From Anaerostipes sp. (GTDB taxonomy: Bacteria; Bacillota; Clostridia; Lachnospirales; Lachnospiraceae), in contig JAQWFL010000014.1 in NCBI GenBank assembly GCA_028704435.1, positions 1 to 64,000 on the forward strand: a DNA stretch of 64,000 nt, given 5' to 3'. Under the pieces are notes generated by a model. The model did not search any database. It was not told where the DNA came from and saw only the letters and a program-made list of their open reading frames with translations. Positions 16,016 through 24,870 of the stretch are shown here, piece after piece. Position numbers and translations under genes: made by a program. The first letter of the stretch is position 1. Every line of letters begins with the position of its first letter.

Positions 16016-16912
16016 TTAAAAGAAACATTGGATTCCGGCATCTAAAAAGATTTGTCGATATTCCTCTAAGTCCTCTGGGTGAAGTGCTATTTGGTTTTTT
16101 AAAGGATATTCACGATTTAATAATTCATATTTTTTTTCACCAAACTGATGGAAGGGAAGAAGTTGGACTTTCGAAGCATTTACTTTGTTTAATAAAGATG
16201 CAATTCCCATGGCATCTTCCAAGGAAGCATTAAATCCAGGTATTACAGGGATACGAGGCAATACAGAAAGTCCAGTCTTGACGGTATAGATGAGATTTTC
16301 TATAATTTGATCATTGTAAACACCTGTTCCAGCAAAGTGTTTTTCTCTATTATAGTGTTTTACATCAAATAACAGTAAATCAAACAATGGTGCAAGTTCT
16401 CTGAATATTTCACTTTGAATGAAGCCAGTTGTTTCAATGGCAGTATGAATCTTATGTTCTTTTAATTTTAAGACCAGTTCTTTTAGAAATTCAGGCTGAC
16501 TCATACCTTCGCCACCGGATATGGTAACACCGCCGCCAGATTCTTCATAAAAATCAATATCCTGAAGACATATATCAACCACTTCATCAACTGTTTTATA
16601 TTCCCCTTCATGAGTTAGAGCATGGTTTTTACAGTTATGGATACATTGAAGACAGGAAACACACTGATTGAAGTTTATATTTACCTGCTGGTTAGAAAAA
16701 GTAATAGCATGCTCAGGGCAGGTATGAACACATGACTGGCATCCTGCACACTTTGTTTTATCATATAGAATTTGAATTTGCTTCAATTGGGACTCAGGGT
16801 TAGAACACCATTGACATTTTAATGGACAGCCTTTGAAGAAGACTGTGGTGCGAATGCCTGGTCCATCATGAATACTAAATTTTTGAATATTAAACACAAT
16901 TCCTTTACTCAT
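16016..16912 (-). CDS. Glycyl radical enzyme-activating enzyme (radical SAM)
   Basis: The 298-residue radical SAM activase generates the glycyl radical on its partner enzyme. It shows the opening FSIHDGPGIRTTVFFKGCPL, the cluster motif C-x3-C-x2-C (FKGCPLKCQWCSNPE), and an insert with two ferredoxin-like clusters (CAGCQSCVHTCPEH and CVSCLQCIHNCKNH). That insert is typical of activases for dehydratase-type enzymes, not for pyruvate formate-lyase itself. The SAM-binding region is GGGVTISGGEGMSQ. Start 16912 has AGGAG upstream; the ORF track start is too long. It is transcribed away from the adjacent glycyl radical enzyme, an unusual divergent layout for this pair. It is the likely equivalent of YbiY. 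Confidence 0.9.
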   Translation of the reverse strand: MSKGIVFNIQKFSIHDGPGIRTTVFFKGCPLKCQWCSNPESQLKQIQILYDKTKCAGCQSCVHTCPEHAITFSNQQVNINFNQCVSCLQCIHNCKNHALTHEGEYKTVDEVVDICLQDIDFYEESGGGVTISGGEGMSQPEFLKELVLKLKEHKIHTAIETTGFIQSEIFRELAPLFDLLLFDVKHYNREKHFAGTGVYNDQIIENLIYTVKTGLSVLPRIPVIPGFNASLEDAMGIASLLNKVNASKVQLLPFHQFGEKKYELLNREYPLKNQIALHPEDLEEYRQIFLDAGIQCFF

Positions 16913-17010
16913 AGTTGTCTCCTTTTTGTACTTATAATACCATGGAAAGTAACAAATGTAAATAAAATAATTACGAATAAAATTTAAAATGTGAATTTTC
17001 AGAAAACATA

Positions 17011-17038
17011 TTGACTTTTTCATAAAAAATGCTATGAT
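17011..17038 (+). promoter_or_regulatory. Promoter of glycyl radical enzyme
   Basis: TTGACT (17011-17016) and TATGAT (17033-17038) are separated by 16 bp in the divergent control region. The enzyme start lies 55 bases downstream. Confidence 0.65.
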
Positions 17039-17092
17039 GAAGCTATAAATGAAACAAATATAACTTTCAAATGAAATTAAAGGAGAATGTGG

Positions 17093-19504
17093 ATGAAGAA
17101 TATAGAGCATTTTGGTGATTTAACCCCAAGAATGAATCAATTTAGAGAGAATGTGTTGGATAAAAAACCATATATTTGTGCCGAGAGAGCCTTACTTGCA
17201 ACAGAAAGTTACAAAGAGAATAAGAATCAGCCAGCAGTGATGAAACGAGCATTGATGCTAAAGAATATACTAGAAAAGATGACAATTTACATTGAAGATG
17301 AAACTTTAATTGTGGGTAATCAGGCAGCATCAAATAAAGATGCACCTATTTTTCCAGAATATACACTAGAGTTTGTGATGAATGAACTGGATTTATTTGA
17401 GAAGCGTGATGGGGATGTGTTCTATATTACGGAAGAGACAAAGGATGCTCTTCGTTCCATTGCACCATTTTGGGAAAACAACAATCTAAGAGCCAAGGGT
17501 GGAGCTTTACTTCCAGAGGAAGTGGATGTTTTTATGGAAACAGGATTCTTTGGAATGGAAGGGAAATTAAACTCAGGAGATGCACATCTTGCAGTAGATT
17601 ATAAGACTATGCTAGATAAAGGACTTGTGGCTTATGAAGAGAGAACACGTAGACTAAAGGAAGAATTAGATTTATGTGTTCCAGAAAATTTAGATAAATA
17701 TTGCTTTTATAATGCAGTGTTAATTGTAATTGAAGCAGTTAAGAATTTTGCACACCGTTACAGTGTATTGGCAAAAGAGAAGGCACAAAAAGTAGAAGGA
17801 AAGAGAAAAAAAGAACTTCTTGAAATTAGCCGAATCTGTGATAAAGTTCCTTATGAACCAGCCACAACTTTTCAGGAAGCTATCCAATCTACCTGGTTTA
17901 TTCAGTTGATTTTGCAAATTGAGTCCAATGGACATTCTTTGTCTTACGGACGATTTGATCAATATATTTATCCATTTTATATGAATGATAAGAAGAATGG
18001 AACATTGACAGAAGATGCAGCCGTTGAACTTTTAACGAACCTTTGGATTAAGACCTTAACGGTAAATAAAGTGCGAAGTCAGGCACATACATTAAGTAGT
18101 GCAGGAAGTCCTCTTTATCAGAATGTAACCATTGGTGGACAAACAAGAGATAAAAAAGATGCAGTAAATGAATTATCATTCTTAGTATTAAAATCAGTAG
18201 CACAGACTAGACTTCCACAACCAAACTTAACAGTTCGGTATCATAAAGGGTTATCAAAAGAATTTATGGATGAGGCTATTGAAGTTATGAAACTTGGAAC
18301 AGGAATGCCGGCATTTAATTCAGATGAAGTTATTATTCCATCGTTTATGGAAAAGGGAGTCTTAGAAGAAGATGCTTATGATTATTCGGCCATTGGATGT
18401 GTAGAAACAGCAGTTCCAGGAAAATGGGGATATCGCTGCACTGGTATGAGTTATGTGAACTTCCCAAGAATTCTCTTAATTGCTATGAACAATGGAATTG
18501 ATCCAACTTCAGGGAAACGATTTGTTAAGGAGTGTGGATATTTTAAGGATATGGAAACATATGAAGACTTAAAGGCAGCCATTGATCAGGTGATGAGAGA
18601 GCTTACAAGAATGAGTGTCATTGTTGAAAATGCAATTGATCTTGCAATTGAAAGAGAATGCCCAGATATCTTGTGTTCTGCTTTAACACAAGATTGTATA
18701 GGACGTGGAAAGACGTTAAAACAAGGGGGAGCAATCTATGACTTTATCTCAGGATTGCAAGTTGGAATTGCCAATATGGCAGACAGTTTGGCAGCAATTA
18801 AAAAGCTTGTCTATGATGAAAAGAAGATTACAAGAAATCAGTTAATTGAAGCATTAGAAGATAACTTTACAAAAAAAGAGAATAAAGAAATTCAAAACAT
18901 GTTAATCAATGATGTACCAAAATACGGAAATGACAATGATTATGTAGACAATCTAGTAGTTGAAGTATATGATACCTATCTTGATGAAATTAAGAAATAT
19001 CCTAATACTCGTTATGGAAGAGGGCCAATTGGAGGAATTCGTTATGGTGGAACCTCATCTATCTCAGCCAATGTGGGGCAGGGGATGGCAACGAAAGCAA
19101 CTCCAGATGGGCGAAAGGCAGGAACTCCACTTGCAGAAGGATGTTCACCAGCTCATGCTATGGATAAGAATGGACCAACTGCAGTATTTAAGTCAGTATC
19201 TAAACTTCCAACTCACGAGATTACAGGCGGAGTTTTATTAAACCAGAAAGTAACACCACAGATGCTTTCTACAGAAGAAAACAAACAAAAATTACAAATG
19301 ATGATTCGTACATTCTTTAACCGCTTAGATGGATATCATGTACAATACAATGTAGTATCAAGAGATACATTGATTGATGCACAAGAACATCCAGAAAAAC
19401 ATAAAGATTTGATTGTTCGTGTGGCAGGATATTCAGCATTCTTTCATGTGTTATCCAAAGCGACACAAGATGATATTATTGAGAGAACAGAACAAACATT
19501 ATAA
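17093..19504 (+). CDS. YbiW/PflF-like glycyl radical enzyme
   Basis: The 803-residue enzyme belongs to the pyruvate formate-lyase superfamily but is not a PFL. The active-site loop AIGCVETAVPGKWGYRCTGM has the single Cys-x-Glu of dehydratases and eliminases, and the C-terminal RVAGYSAFF carries the glycyl radical Gly. Blocks such as LQIESNGHSLSYGRFDQYIY, AGSPLYQNVTIGGQ and SGLQVGIANMADSLAA match my memory of E. coli YbiW (PflF) closely. As far as I recall, YbiW/PflD-type enzymes have been linked to dehydration of 1,5-anhydroglucitol-6-phosphate; treat that substrate as a hypothesis. No FSA-type aldolase is present here. I chose ATG 17093 because AGGAG is then 7 bases upstream; it is only 1 base from ATG 17087. 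Confidence 0.85.
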   Translation: MKNIEHFGDLTPRMNQFRENVLDKKPYICAERALLATESYKENKNQPAVMKRALMLKNILEKMTIYIEDETLIVGNQAASNKDAPIFPEYTLEFVMNELDLFEKRDGDVFYITEETKDALRSIAPFWENNNLRAKGGALLPEEVDVFMETGFFGMEGKLNSGDAHLAVDYKTMLDKGLVAYEERTRRLKEELDLCVPENLDKYCFYNAVLIVIEAVKNFAHRYSVLAKEKAQKVEGKRKKELLEISRICDKVPYEPATTFQEAIQSTWFIQLILQIESNGHSLSYGRFDQYIYPFYMNDKKNGTLTEDAAVELLTNLWIKTLTVNKVRSQAHTLSSAGSPLYQNVTIGGQTRDKKDAVNELSFLVLKSVAQTRLPQPNLTVRYHKGLSKEFMDEAIEVMKLGTGMPAFNSDEVIIPSFMEKGVLEEDAYDYSAIGCVETAVPGKWGYRCTGMSYVNFPRILLIAMNNGIDPTSGKRFVKECGYFKDMETYEDLKAAIDQVMRELTRMSVIVENAIDLAIERECPDILCSALTQDCIGRGKTLKQGGAIYDFISGLQVGIANMADSLAAIKKLVYDEKKITRNQLIEALEDNFTKKENKEIQNMLINDVPKYGNDNDYVDNLVVEVYDTYLDEIKKYPNTRYGRGPIGGIRYGGTSSISANVGQGMATKATPDGRKAGTPLAEGCSPAHAMDKNGPTAVFKSVSKLPTHEITGGVLLNQKVTPQMLSTEENKQKLQMMIRTFFNRLDGYHVQYNVVSRDTLIDAQEHPEKHKDLIVRVAGYSAFFHVLSKATQDDIIERTEQTL

Positions 19505-19527
19505 TTATAGAAGAAGATTTATTAGAG

Positions 19528-19559
19528 GCTGCTGTGCTAGAAATAGTGCAGCAGCTTTT
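19528..19559 (+). terminator. Terminator after glycyl radical enzyme
   Basis: GCTGCTG and CAGCAGC form a stem around a short CTA/TAG inner stem, followed by TTTTCTCT. Confidence 0.75.
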
Positions 19560-19590
19560 CTCTGTAAACATAAATGACTTTACAACTGTC

Positions 19591-19635
19591 TTGTCAGTAA
19601 GGATAATATGTGTTATACTTCAAAACATGTGTTAT
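19591..19635 (+). promoter_or_regulatory. nad operon promoter with repeated ATGTGTTAT (candidate NiaR operator)
   Basis: TTGTCA (19591-19596) and TATACT (19614-19619) are separated by 17 bp. ATGTGTTAT occurs twice (19608-19616 and 19627-19635), overlapping the -10 and the start region. A repressor bound there would block initiation. NiaR, encoded as the third gene, is the obvious candidate, but the operator assignment is inferred. Confidence 0.55.
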
Positions 19636-19669
19636 CAAAATGATGAATCAGATGTACAAGGAGAATACA

Positions 19670-20575
19670 ATGACTACAGTAGAGAAGATTACAAAATTAA
19701 AAGAGAAAAAGAATGCAATTATTTTAGCCCATTATTATGTAGAGGATGAGATACAACAAATTGCTGACTATGTTGGAGATTCTTATTATTTGAGTGAAGT
19801 TGCAACTAAAACAGATGCAGACTGGATTATATTTGCAGGAGTTTCATTTATGGGAGAGAGTGCAAAGATACTAAATCCGGACAAGCGTGTCTTTATGCCA
19901 GATGCAAAAGCAGACTGTGCCATGGCACATATGGTTACTCCGGAAAAAATAGAGGAGATAAGAAGAAAAACAAAAGATTTAGCGGTGGTTTGTTATATAA
20001 ATTCAACGGCTGAGATTAAGACTTATTCCGATGTATGTGTTACTTCTGCCAACGCGGTAAAGATTGTAAAAAGTCTTCCAGAGAAGAATGTTTTCTTTGT
20101 GCCAGATGGAAATCTTGGAAGTTATGTCAAAGAACAGGTTCCAGAAAAGAATATTATTTTAAATGATGGATATTGTCCTGTACATAAAGTAATGACAAAG
20201 GAAATGGTTCTAAAAGCAAAAGAGAAGTATCCAAATGCTAAATTTGCAGTGCATCCAGAATGTATAAAAGAAGTAGTAGAAGAAGCAGACTACGTAGGAA
20301 GTACATCTGGGATTATTGAATATGCAGCCAAAGCAGATGAGAAGGAATTTATCATTGGGACAGAGACAGGTGTTATGTATGAATTAAAGAAGCAAAATCC
20401 AGATAAGAAATTCTATACACTTATGGAGCATCAAGTGTGTGAAGATATGAAACTTGTATCTCTTGATAAGATTTTGGACGTTTTAGAACATGAAGTAAAT
20501 GAAGTTTTTGTCAGTGATGATGTGAGAGAGCGTGCAATGCTTCCTCTAAAGAGAATGATAGAGTTAGCAAAGTAA
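19670..20575 (+). CDS. nadA: Quinolinate synthase
   Basis: The 301-residue iron-sulfur enzyme condenses iminoaspartate with dihydroxyacetone phosphate to quinolinate in NAD synthesis. Diagnostic segments are LAHYYVEDEIQQIADYVGDS, FAGVSFMGESAKILNPDK, the cluster cysteines in ADCAMAHM, YCPVHKVM and EHQVCEDM, and HPECIKEV. The true start is ATG 19670 with AAGGAG upstream; the ORF track begins 60 nt too early. It is the first gene of nadA-nadB-niaR. Confidence 0.93.
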   Translation: MTTVEKITKLKEKKNAIILAHYYVEDEIQQIADYVGDSYYLSEVATKTDADWIIFAGVSFMGESAKILNPDKRVFMPDAKADCAMAHMVTPEKIEEIRRKTKDLAVVCYINSTAEIKTYSDVCVTSANAVKIVKSLPEKNVFFVPDGNLGSYVKEQVPEKNIILNDGYCPVHKVMTKEMVLKAKEKYPNAKFAVHPECIKEVVEEADYVGSTSGIIEYAAKADEKEFIIGTETGVMYELKKQNPDKKFYTLMEHQVCEDMKLVSLDKILDVLEHEVNEVFVSDDVRERAMLPLKRMIELAK

Positions 20576-20585
20576 GGAGGAATAA

Positions 20586-21773
20586 ATGAAAACAGACGTA
20601 TTAGTTATTGGCAGTGGATGTTCAGGTCTTTATTGTGCATTAAAGCTTCCATCAGATGTAAAAATTACCATTATTACTAAATCAGACTTTGCCAGCAGTG
20701 ATTCATTTTTAGCCCAGGGGGGAATGTGTATGCAAAGGGATGAGAATGATTTTGAGTCCTATTTTGAAGATACAATGAAGGCGGGACATTATGAGAATGA
20801 TAAAAAGTCTGTAGAACTTATGATCCGTACTTCCCCTGAAATTGTGAAAGATTTAGTTTCTTTTGGGGTAGAGTTTCAAAGAGATGAACAGGGGAATCTT
20901 GCATTTACAAGAGAAGGAGCTCATTCAAGGAATCGAATTGTATTTCATAAAGACATTACGGGAAAAGAGATTACAAGCCATCTGTTAGAAGAGGCAAAGA
21001 AGAGAGAGAATATTACGCTTCTTGAGTTTACAAAGATGACAGATTTGATAATAAAAGAAGAAATGTGTATTGGAGCAAAGATAGAGTTTCAGGGAAAGAA
21101 GGATTTGATTTTTGCAAAAGAAACAGTGCTTGCAACGGGTGGAATTGGTGGAAACTATGAGCATTCTACTAATTTCTGCCATCTCACTGGGGATGGAATT
21201 ACCATGGCGAAGCGTTATGGGGTAGAACTCAAAGATATGGATTATGTTCAGATTCATCCAACAACTCTTTATACGAAAGAGAAGAAAGAGAGAAGCTTCT
21301 TGATTTCTGAATCTGTTCGTGGAGAGGGGGCAAAACTATACAATAAGAATATGGAACGTTTTGTAGATGAGTTGTTACCAAGAGATGTTGTGACAGCCGC
21401 TATTTTAAAGCAGATGAAAGTGGATGAAAGAGATTATGTGTGGGAAGACTTAAGAGATATTCCAAAAGAAGAATTGGAAACACATTTCCCAAATATTGTA
21501 GAGCACTGTAGAAAAATGGGGTATAATGTATTTAAAGAATGTATTCCTGTGGTTCCAGCCCAGCATTATTTTATGGGTGGAATCAAAGTAAATCACGAGA
21601 GTAAAACTTCCATGGAACATTTGTATGCAGTAGGAGAAACCGCATGTAACGGTGTTCACGGAAAGAATCGATTGGCAAGTAATTCACTTCTTGAAAGTAT
21701 GGTATTTGCAGGAAGAGCTGCAGATGATATTCAAAAAAGATTAAAGGGGAAAGTTTGCAAGGTATCGGCATAG
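20586..21773 (+). CDS. nadB: L-aspartate oxidase, short form
   Basis: The 395-residue flavoprotein oxidises L-aspartate to iminoaspartate for NadA. It has the FAD-binding GSGCSGLYCALKL, the LAQGGMC loop, HSRNRIVFHKDITGKE, IHPTTLYTKE and SESVRGEGAKLYN, and ends shortly after the second FAD segment (NSLLESMVFAGRAA). The C-terminal helical domain of the roughly 540-residue E. coli enzyme is absent, a known variation in clostridia. An AAGGAGG site lies just after nadA. Confidence 0.9.
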   Translation: MKTDVLVIGSGCSGLYCALKLPSDVKITIITKSDFASSDSFLAQGGMCMQRDENDFESYFEDTMKAGHYENDKKSVELMIRTSPEIVKDLVSFGVEFQRDEQGNLAFTREGAHSRNRIVFHKDITGKEITSHLLEEAKKRENITLLEFTKMTDLIIKEEMCIGAKIEFQGKKDLIFAKETVLATGGIGGNYEHSTNFCHLTGDGITMAKRYGVELKDMDYVQIHPTTLYTKEKKERSFLISESVRGEGAKLYNKNMERFVDELLPRDVVTAAILKQMKVDERDYVWEDLRDIPKEELETHFPNIVEHCRKMGYNVFKECIPVVPAQHYFMGGIKVNHESKTSMEHLYAVGETACNGVHGKNRLASNSLLESMVFAGRAADDIQKRLKGKVCKVSA

Positions 21774-21802
21774 ATTTGGCAAGTTTGGAAAGGAAGAACG
21801 AA

Positions 21803-22360
21803 ATGAGCGGAGAAGTTAGAAGAACGAAGATTATACAGATGCTTTCACAGGCGCAAAAACCTATCTCTGGTTTAGCTCTTTCAAAAGAATTACAAGTTAG
21901 CAGGCAGGTAATTGTACAAGATATTGCACTGCTTCGTGCCAATGGAAGTGAGATTATCTCGACCAATCGAGGCTATCTTATGAGTATAAGAGCAATGCAT
22001 GAAAGAGTGTTCAAGGTTCATCATGAAGATGATGAAGTGGGACAAGAATTAAACGCGATTGTTGATATGGGTGGACAGATACAAGATGTTTTGATTTTTC
22101 ATAAAATATATGGAACCATGCGTGCACATTTGAATATTAAGTCCAGAATGGATGTTGAGAAATATTTAAAAGAGATTGACAATGGAAAGTCTAATCTATT
22201 AAAGAATGTAACATCAGGTTATCATTATCATACAGTGACTGCAGAGAATGAAGAACTTTTAGATATGATACAAGAGAAGTTAGAAGAATTAGGATTTCTT
22301 GCAAAGTTACAAGACTATGAACCAGTAGACTTCTGGGAAAATCAAAAAAGTAGTTCTTAA
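21803..22360 (+). CDS. niaR: NiaR-type niacin-responsive repressor
   Basis: The 185-residue protein has an N-terminal HTH (RRTKIIQMLSQAQKPISGLA, then VSRQVIVQDIALLR) and a C-terminal 3H domain with conserved His (KVHHEDD, FHKIYG, YHYHTV). NiaR represses NAD synthesis and niacin uptake genes when nicotinic acid is bound. ATG 21803 with AAGGAAG is preferred to the track start at 21755, which lies inside nadB. It presumably acts on the repeats near the nadA promoter. A nadC gene, usual between nadB and niaR, is absent. Confidence 0.88.
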   Translation: MSGEVRRTKIIQMLSQAQKPISGLALSKELQVSRQVIVQDIALLRANGSEIISTNRGYLMSIRAMHERVFKVHHEDDEVGQELNAIVDMGGQIQDVLIFHKIYGTMRAHLNIKSRMDVEKYLKEIDNGKSNLLKNVTSGYHYHTVTAENEELLDMIQEKLEELGFLAKLQDYEPVDFWENQKSSS

Positions 22361-22368
22361 TTAGGTAT

Positions 22369-22410
22369 AAAGTGGATTGTTTGAAGATATATTTTCGAAC
22401 AGTCCACTTT
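22369..22410 (+). terminator. Terminator after niaR
   Basis: AAAGTGGA-TGTT-GAA pairs with TTC-AACA-TCCACTTT. The poly-U tract is weak (TTTGACATTA), and the stem end overlaps the next promoter. Confidence 0.6.
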
Positions 22411-22437
22411 GACATTATAAGGGACAAAAAGTATAAT
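22409..22437 (+). promoter_or_regulatory. Perfect consensus sigma-A promoter
   Basis: TTGACA (22409-22414) and TATAAT (22432-22437) are separated by 17 bp. It drives the amber-split kinase gene 41 bases downstream. Confidence 0.85.
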
Positions 22438-22477
22438 TAAAATATGATGGATAAAGAGAATTCAGGGGGGATATAAT

Positions 22478-23476
22478 ATGGGGTATAGATATGCCAGGGA
22501 GGCATTAGAAAGCTTGGTTCATTGTTATTACAAGGAAAGGGACATTGGTGGGGTATTAAACTGTGTGACAGATGATATCTTCTGGATTGGAACAGAGTCA
22601 TTTGACTGTGCAAATGGAACGGATGAACTGCGTCAATTATTAGAGAAAGATTTGGAAAAGTTTCCAAATCCTTTTCAAATCAAGGTAGAAGAACCTATTG
22701 TCCAGAAGCTCAATGATGCCACAGCTATGTTTACCGTAAGCGGACATCAAATTGAAATCCCTAATATGACACTTGGACTTAATGTTCGGGCAACCATCTG
22801 CATTAGAAATACAGAAACAGGATGGCTTGTCTGCAATGTGCATGTGTCAGTTCCCAATACAGAATTAGAAAAATATATTTTAGAGAAGAAGTTAGATGAG
22901 ACGAGAAAAAAAGAACAGGTACTAATGGCATCTATTCCAGGTGGTGTTGCTATTTATCGTGCCAAGAAAAATGGCAGATTTGCAACAGATTATATTTCAG
23001 AGGGACTTGCCAGAATGTGCGGATATACGGTGGAAGAGTTCATGGAATATTTAAAAGAGGATGCACTGGTTAATGTGGTATCAGAAGATATTCCTATGGT
23101 GGAAAAATCCGTAAGAAAAGCATTGGAAGAGAATGTTCCAATCAGTATTAGTTATCGAATTTATTCTAAGGATAAGAAAAAAATATTAATTCAGTCAGAT
23201 GCTAATATCATGTTTATGGAACAATTAGGGGAAGATGATGTGGCTATTCTTTATGCGGTGCATACTTTAGTATCCGATGAAAAGAAGAAGACTGCAAAAG
23301 AGCAAAAAAGGTATCGAGATATTTTTAATATGTTAGGAACGGCATGTTGGGAATGGAGCGTAGAGGATGGATATTATAATTCAGATAAGTATAATGACTA
23401 TGCCATTAGTGGGGAAGATCAGAATGCAATATGGGAAGATAGTAAGTATTTGAAATACATACATCCAGAAGATTAG
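22478..23476 (+). CDS. N-terminal part of amber-split hybrid histidine kinase (SnoaL-PAS)
   Basis: The 332-residue reading frame starts at ATG 22478 with GGGGGG upstream. It has a SnoaL/NTF2-like domain (about 1-130: YKERDIGGVLNCVTDDIFWI), a PAS domain (about 140-260: ASIPGGVAIYRAKKNGRFAT) and the first half of a second PAS (from about 285). It stops at a TAG inside the second PAS, in YIHPED-stop-QIMKEF. The same frame continues directly into the kinase at 23483. Together they would form one 791-residue cytoplasmic hybrid kinase. A consensus promoter lies upstream. The stop is either a recent nonsense mutation or a read-through site. Confidence 0.8.
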   Translation: MGYRYAREALESLVHCYYKERDIGGVLNCVTDDIFWIGTESFDCANGTDELRQLLEKDLEKFPNPFQIKVEEPIVQKLNDATAMFTVSGHQIEIPNMTLGLNVRATICIRNTETGWLVCNVHVSVPNTELEKYILEKKLDETRKKEQVLMASIPGGVAIYRAKKNGRFATDYISEGLARMCGYTVEEFMEYLKEDALVNVVSEDIPMVEKSVRKALEENVPISISYRIYSKDKKKILIQSDANIMFMEQLGEDDVAILYAVHTLVSDEKKKTAKEQKRYRDIFNMLGTACWEWSVEDGYYNSDKYNDYAISGEDQNAIWEDSKYLKYIHPED

Positions 23477-23482
23477 CAGATT

Positions 23483-24853
23483 ATGAAAGAATTTATGTCA
23501 AAAGAGAACCATGATAACAGCAAGAAATCTGTTATGATACGTGCAAAGATGAAGGATGGCAGCTTCCGGTGGACAAAGATAATTTATTTTGTGGAGTATG
23601 ATTCCTATGAACACATAGTCCGTATTATTTGTGTGATGAAAGATGTAGATCAAGAATGGATTGAACAAAAGAAAAAGCTTGAGTTTGCATTGAAAACAGC
23701 CAAGGAAGCCAATCAAGCGAAAACAGATTTTCTATCTAGAGTCAGTCATGATATGAGAACGCCATTAAATGGAATTTTAGGATTGACCACACTGCTCGAG
23801 GAAAATGTAGTCAATGAAAAAGCATTACTTGATTTACAACAATTAGAGATGTCTGGAAAGTATCTTCTTAATCTAATCAATGATACTTTAGATGTAAGTA
23901 AGATTGAGAATGGGAAATTAGAACTTCATCCAGTAATTTGTGATGGAAAAGCTGTATTTAACAATGTAATTGCACTGTTAAAACCTAATCTATTAAAAAG
24001 AAGAATACAGCTCAATATGAATGCGGAGAATCTTCCCTTTACCATTTTGTATATTGATGTTGGGCGAGTGGAGCAGATTGTTATGAATATATTAGGAAAT
24101 GCAATCAAATTCACACCAAAGGGTGGAACGATAGATCTTCATATAAGAAATTTATCAGTAAAAGATGGAGTGATTCTAGATGAAATTGTAATTAAGGATA
24201 ATGGAATTGGAATGAGTCAGGAATTTTTACCACATTTATTTGAGCCTTTTTCACAGGAAAATCATAGCCGAACGACTTCCTACCAGGGGACTGGTTTAGG
24301 CATGGCAATTACCAAACAGTTAATTACATTAATGGGTGGAGATGTTAAAGTAGAAAGTACAGAGAATGTAGGTACAATCTTTACCGTTACACTGCCAATG
24401 GCAGTAGCTACCGAAGAACAGGTGAATGAGTGGAAGATGTCAAAACCAGTGAAAGCAAGTGATTATAGGCTGGAGGGAAAGAGGGTACTTCTTTGTGAGG
24501 ACCATCCACTAAATGCTACCATTGCCACCAGATTGTTAAATAAAAAAGGGATGATTGTAGAGCATGCGGAAAATGGAAAAGACGGAGTGGATATGTTCCA
24601 AAAGTCTTCCATGGATTATTATGATTTGATTTTAATGGATATTCGAATGCCAGTGATGGATGGGATGGAAGCAACAAGGGAAATACGAAAGCTTCTAAGA
24701 AAAGATGCAAAAGAAATTCCAATTGTTGCTATGACGGCCAATGCATTTGAAGAAGATATGAAACAGGCAAAAGATGTGGGAATGAATGCATATTTAAGCA
24801 AACCAATTGAGACAAGTCAGTTTTATGTAACATTACAAAATATTTTGCTATAA
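23483..24853 (+). CDS. C-terminal part of amber-split hybrid histidine kinase (PAS-HisKA-ATPase-REC)
   Basis: The 456-residue frame is in phase with 22478-23476. It holds the second half of a PAS domain (MKDGSFRWTKIIYFVEYD), HisKA with His about 88 in RVSHDMRTPLNG, the ATPase domain (NILGNAIKFTPKGG, DNGIGM, GTGLGMAI) and a receiver (VLLCEDHPLNATI, about 333-455, acceptor Asp in ILMDIRMP). ATG 23483 has no recognisable ribosome site, so independent translation is unlikely; it needs read-through or is silent. The kinase and receiver motifs remain intact, which argues that any mutation is recent. Confidence 0.8.
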   Translation: MKEFMSKENHDNSKKSVMIRAKMKDGSFRWTKIIYFVEYDSYEHIVRIICVMKDVDQEWIEQKKKLEFALKTAKEANQAKTDFLSRVSHDMRTPLNGILGLTTLLEENVVNEKALLDLQQLEMSGKYLLNLINDTLDVSKIENGKLELHPVICDGKAVFNNVIALLKPNLLKRRIQLNMNAENLPFTILYIDVGRVEQIVMNILGNAIKFTPKGGTIDLHIRNLSVKDGVILDEIVIKDNGIGMSQEFLPHLFEPFSQENHSRTTSYQGTGLGMAITKQLITLMGGDVKVESTENVGTIFTVTLPMAVATEEQVNEWKMSKPVKASDYRLEGKRVLLCEDHPLNATIATRLLNKKGMIVEHAENGKDGVDMFQKSSMDYYDLILMDIRMPVMDGMEATREIRKLLRKDAKEIPIVAMTANAFEEDMKQAKDVGMNAYLSKPIETSQFYVTLQNILL

Positions 24854-24870
24854 TGCATAGAAAGGAAAGT

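Noticed and set aside
17087-17092. ATG 17087 as start of the glycyl radical enzyme
   Set aside because: The AGGAG site would be only 1 base away; ATG 17093 has the proper 7-base spacing.
16016-17110. 364-residue version of the activase
   Set aside because: The extra 66 residues cover the divergent promoter region; ATG 16912 with AGGAG starts at the conserved N-terminus.
22478-24853. General reassignment of TAG to an amino acid
   Set aside because: TAG is used as an ordinary stop at the ends of other intact genes here (for example 13106 and 21773), so no genome-wide recoding is implied.
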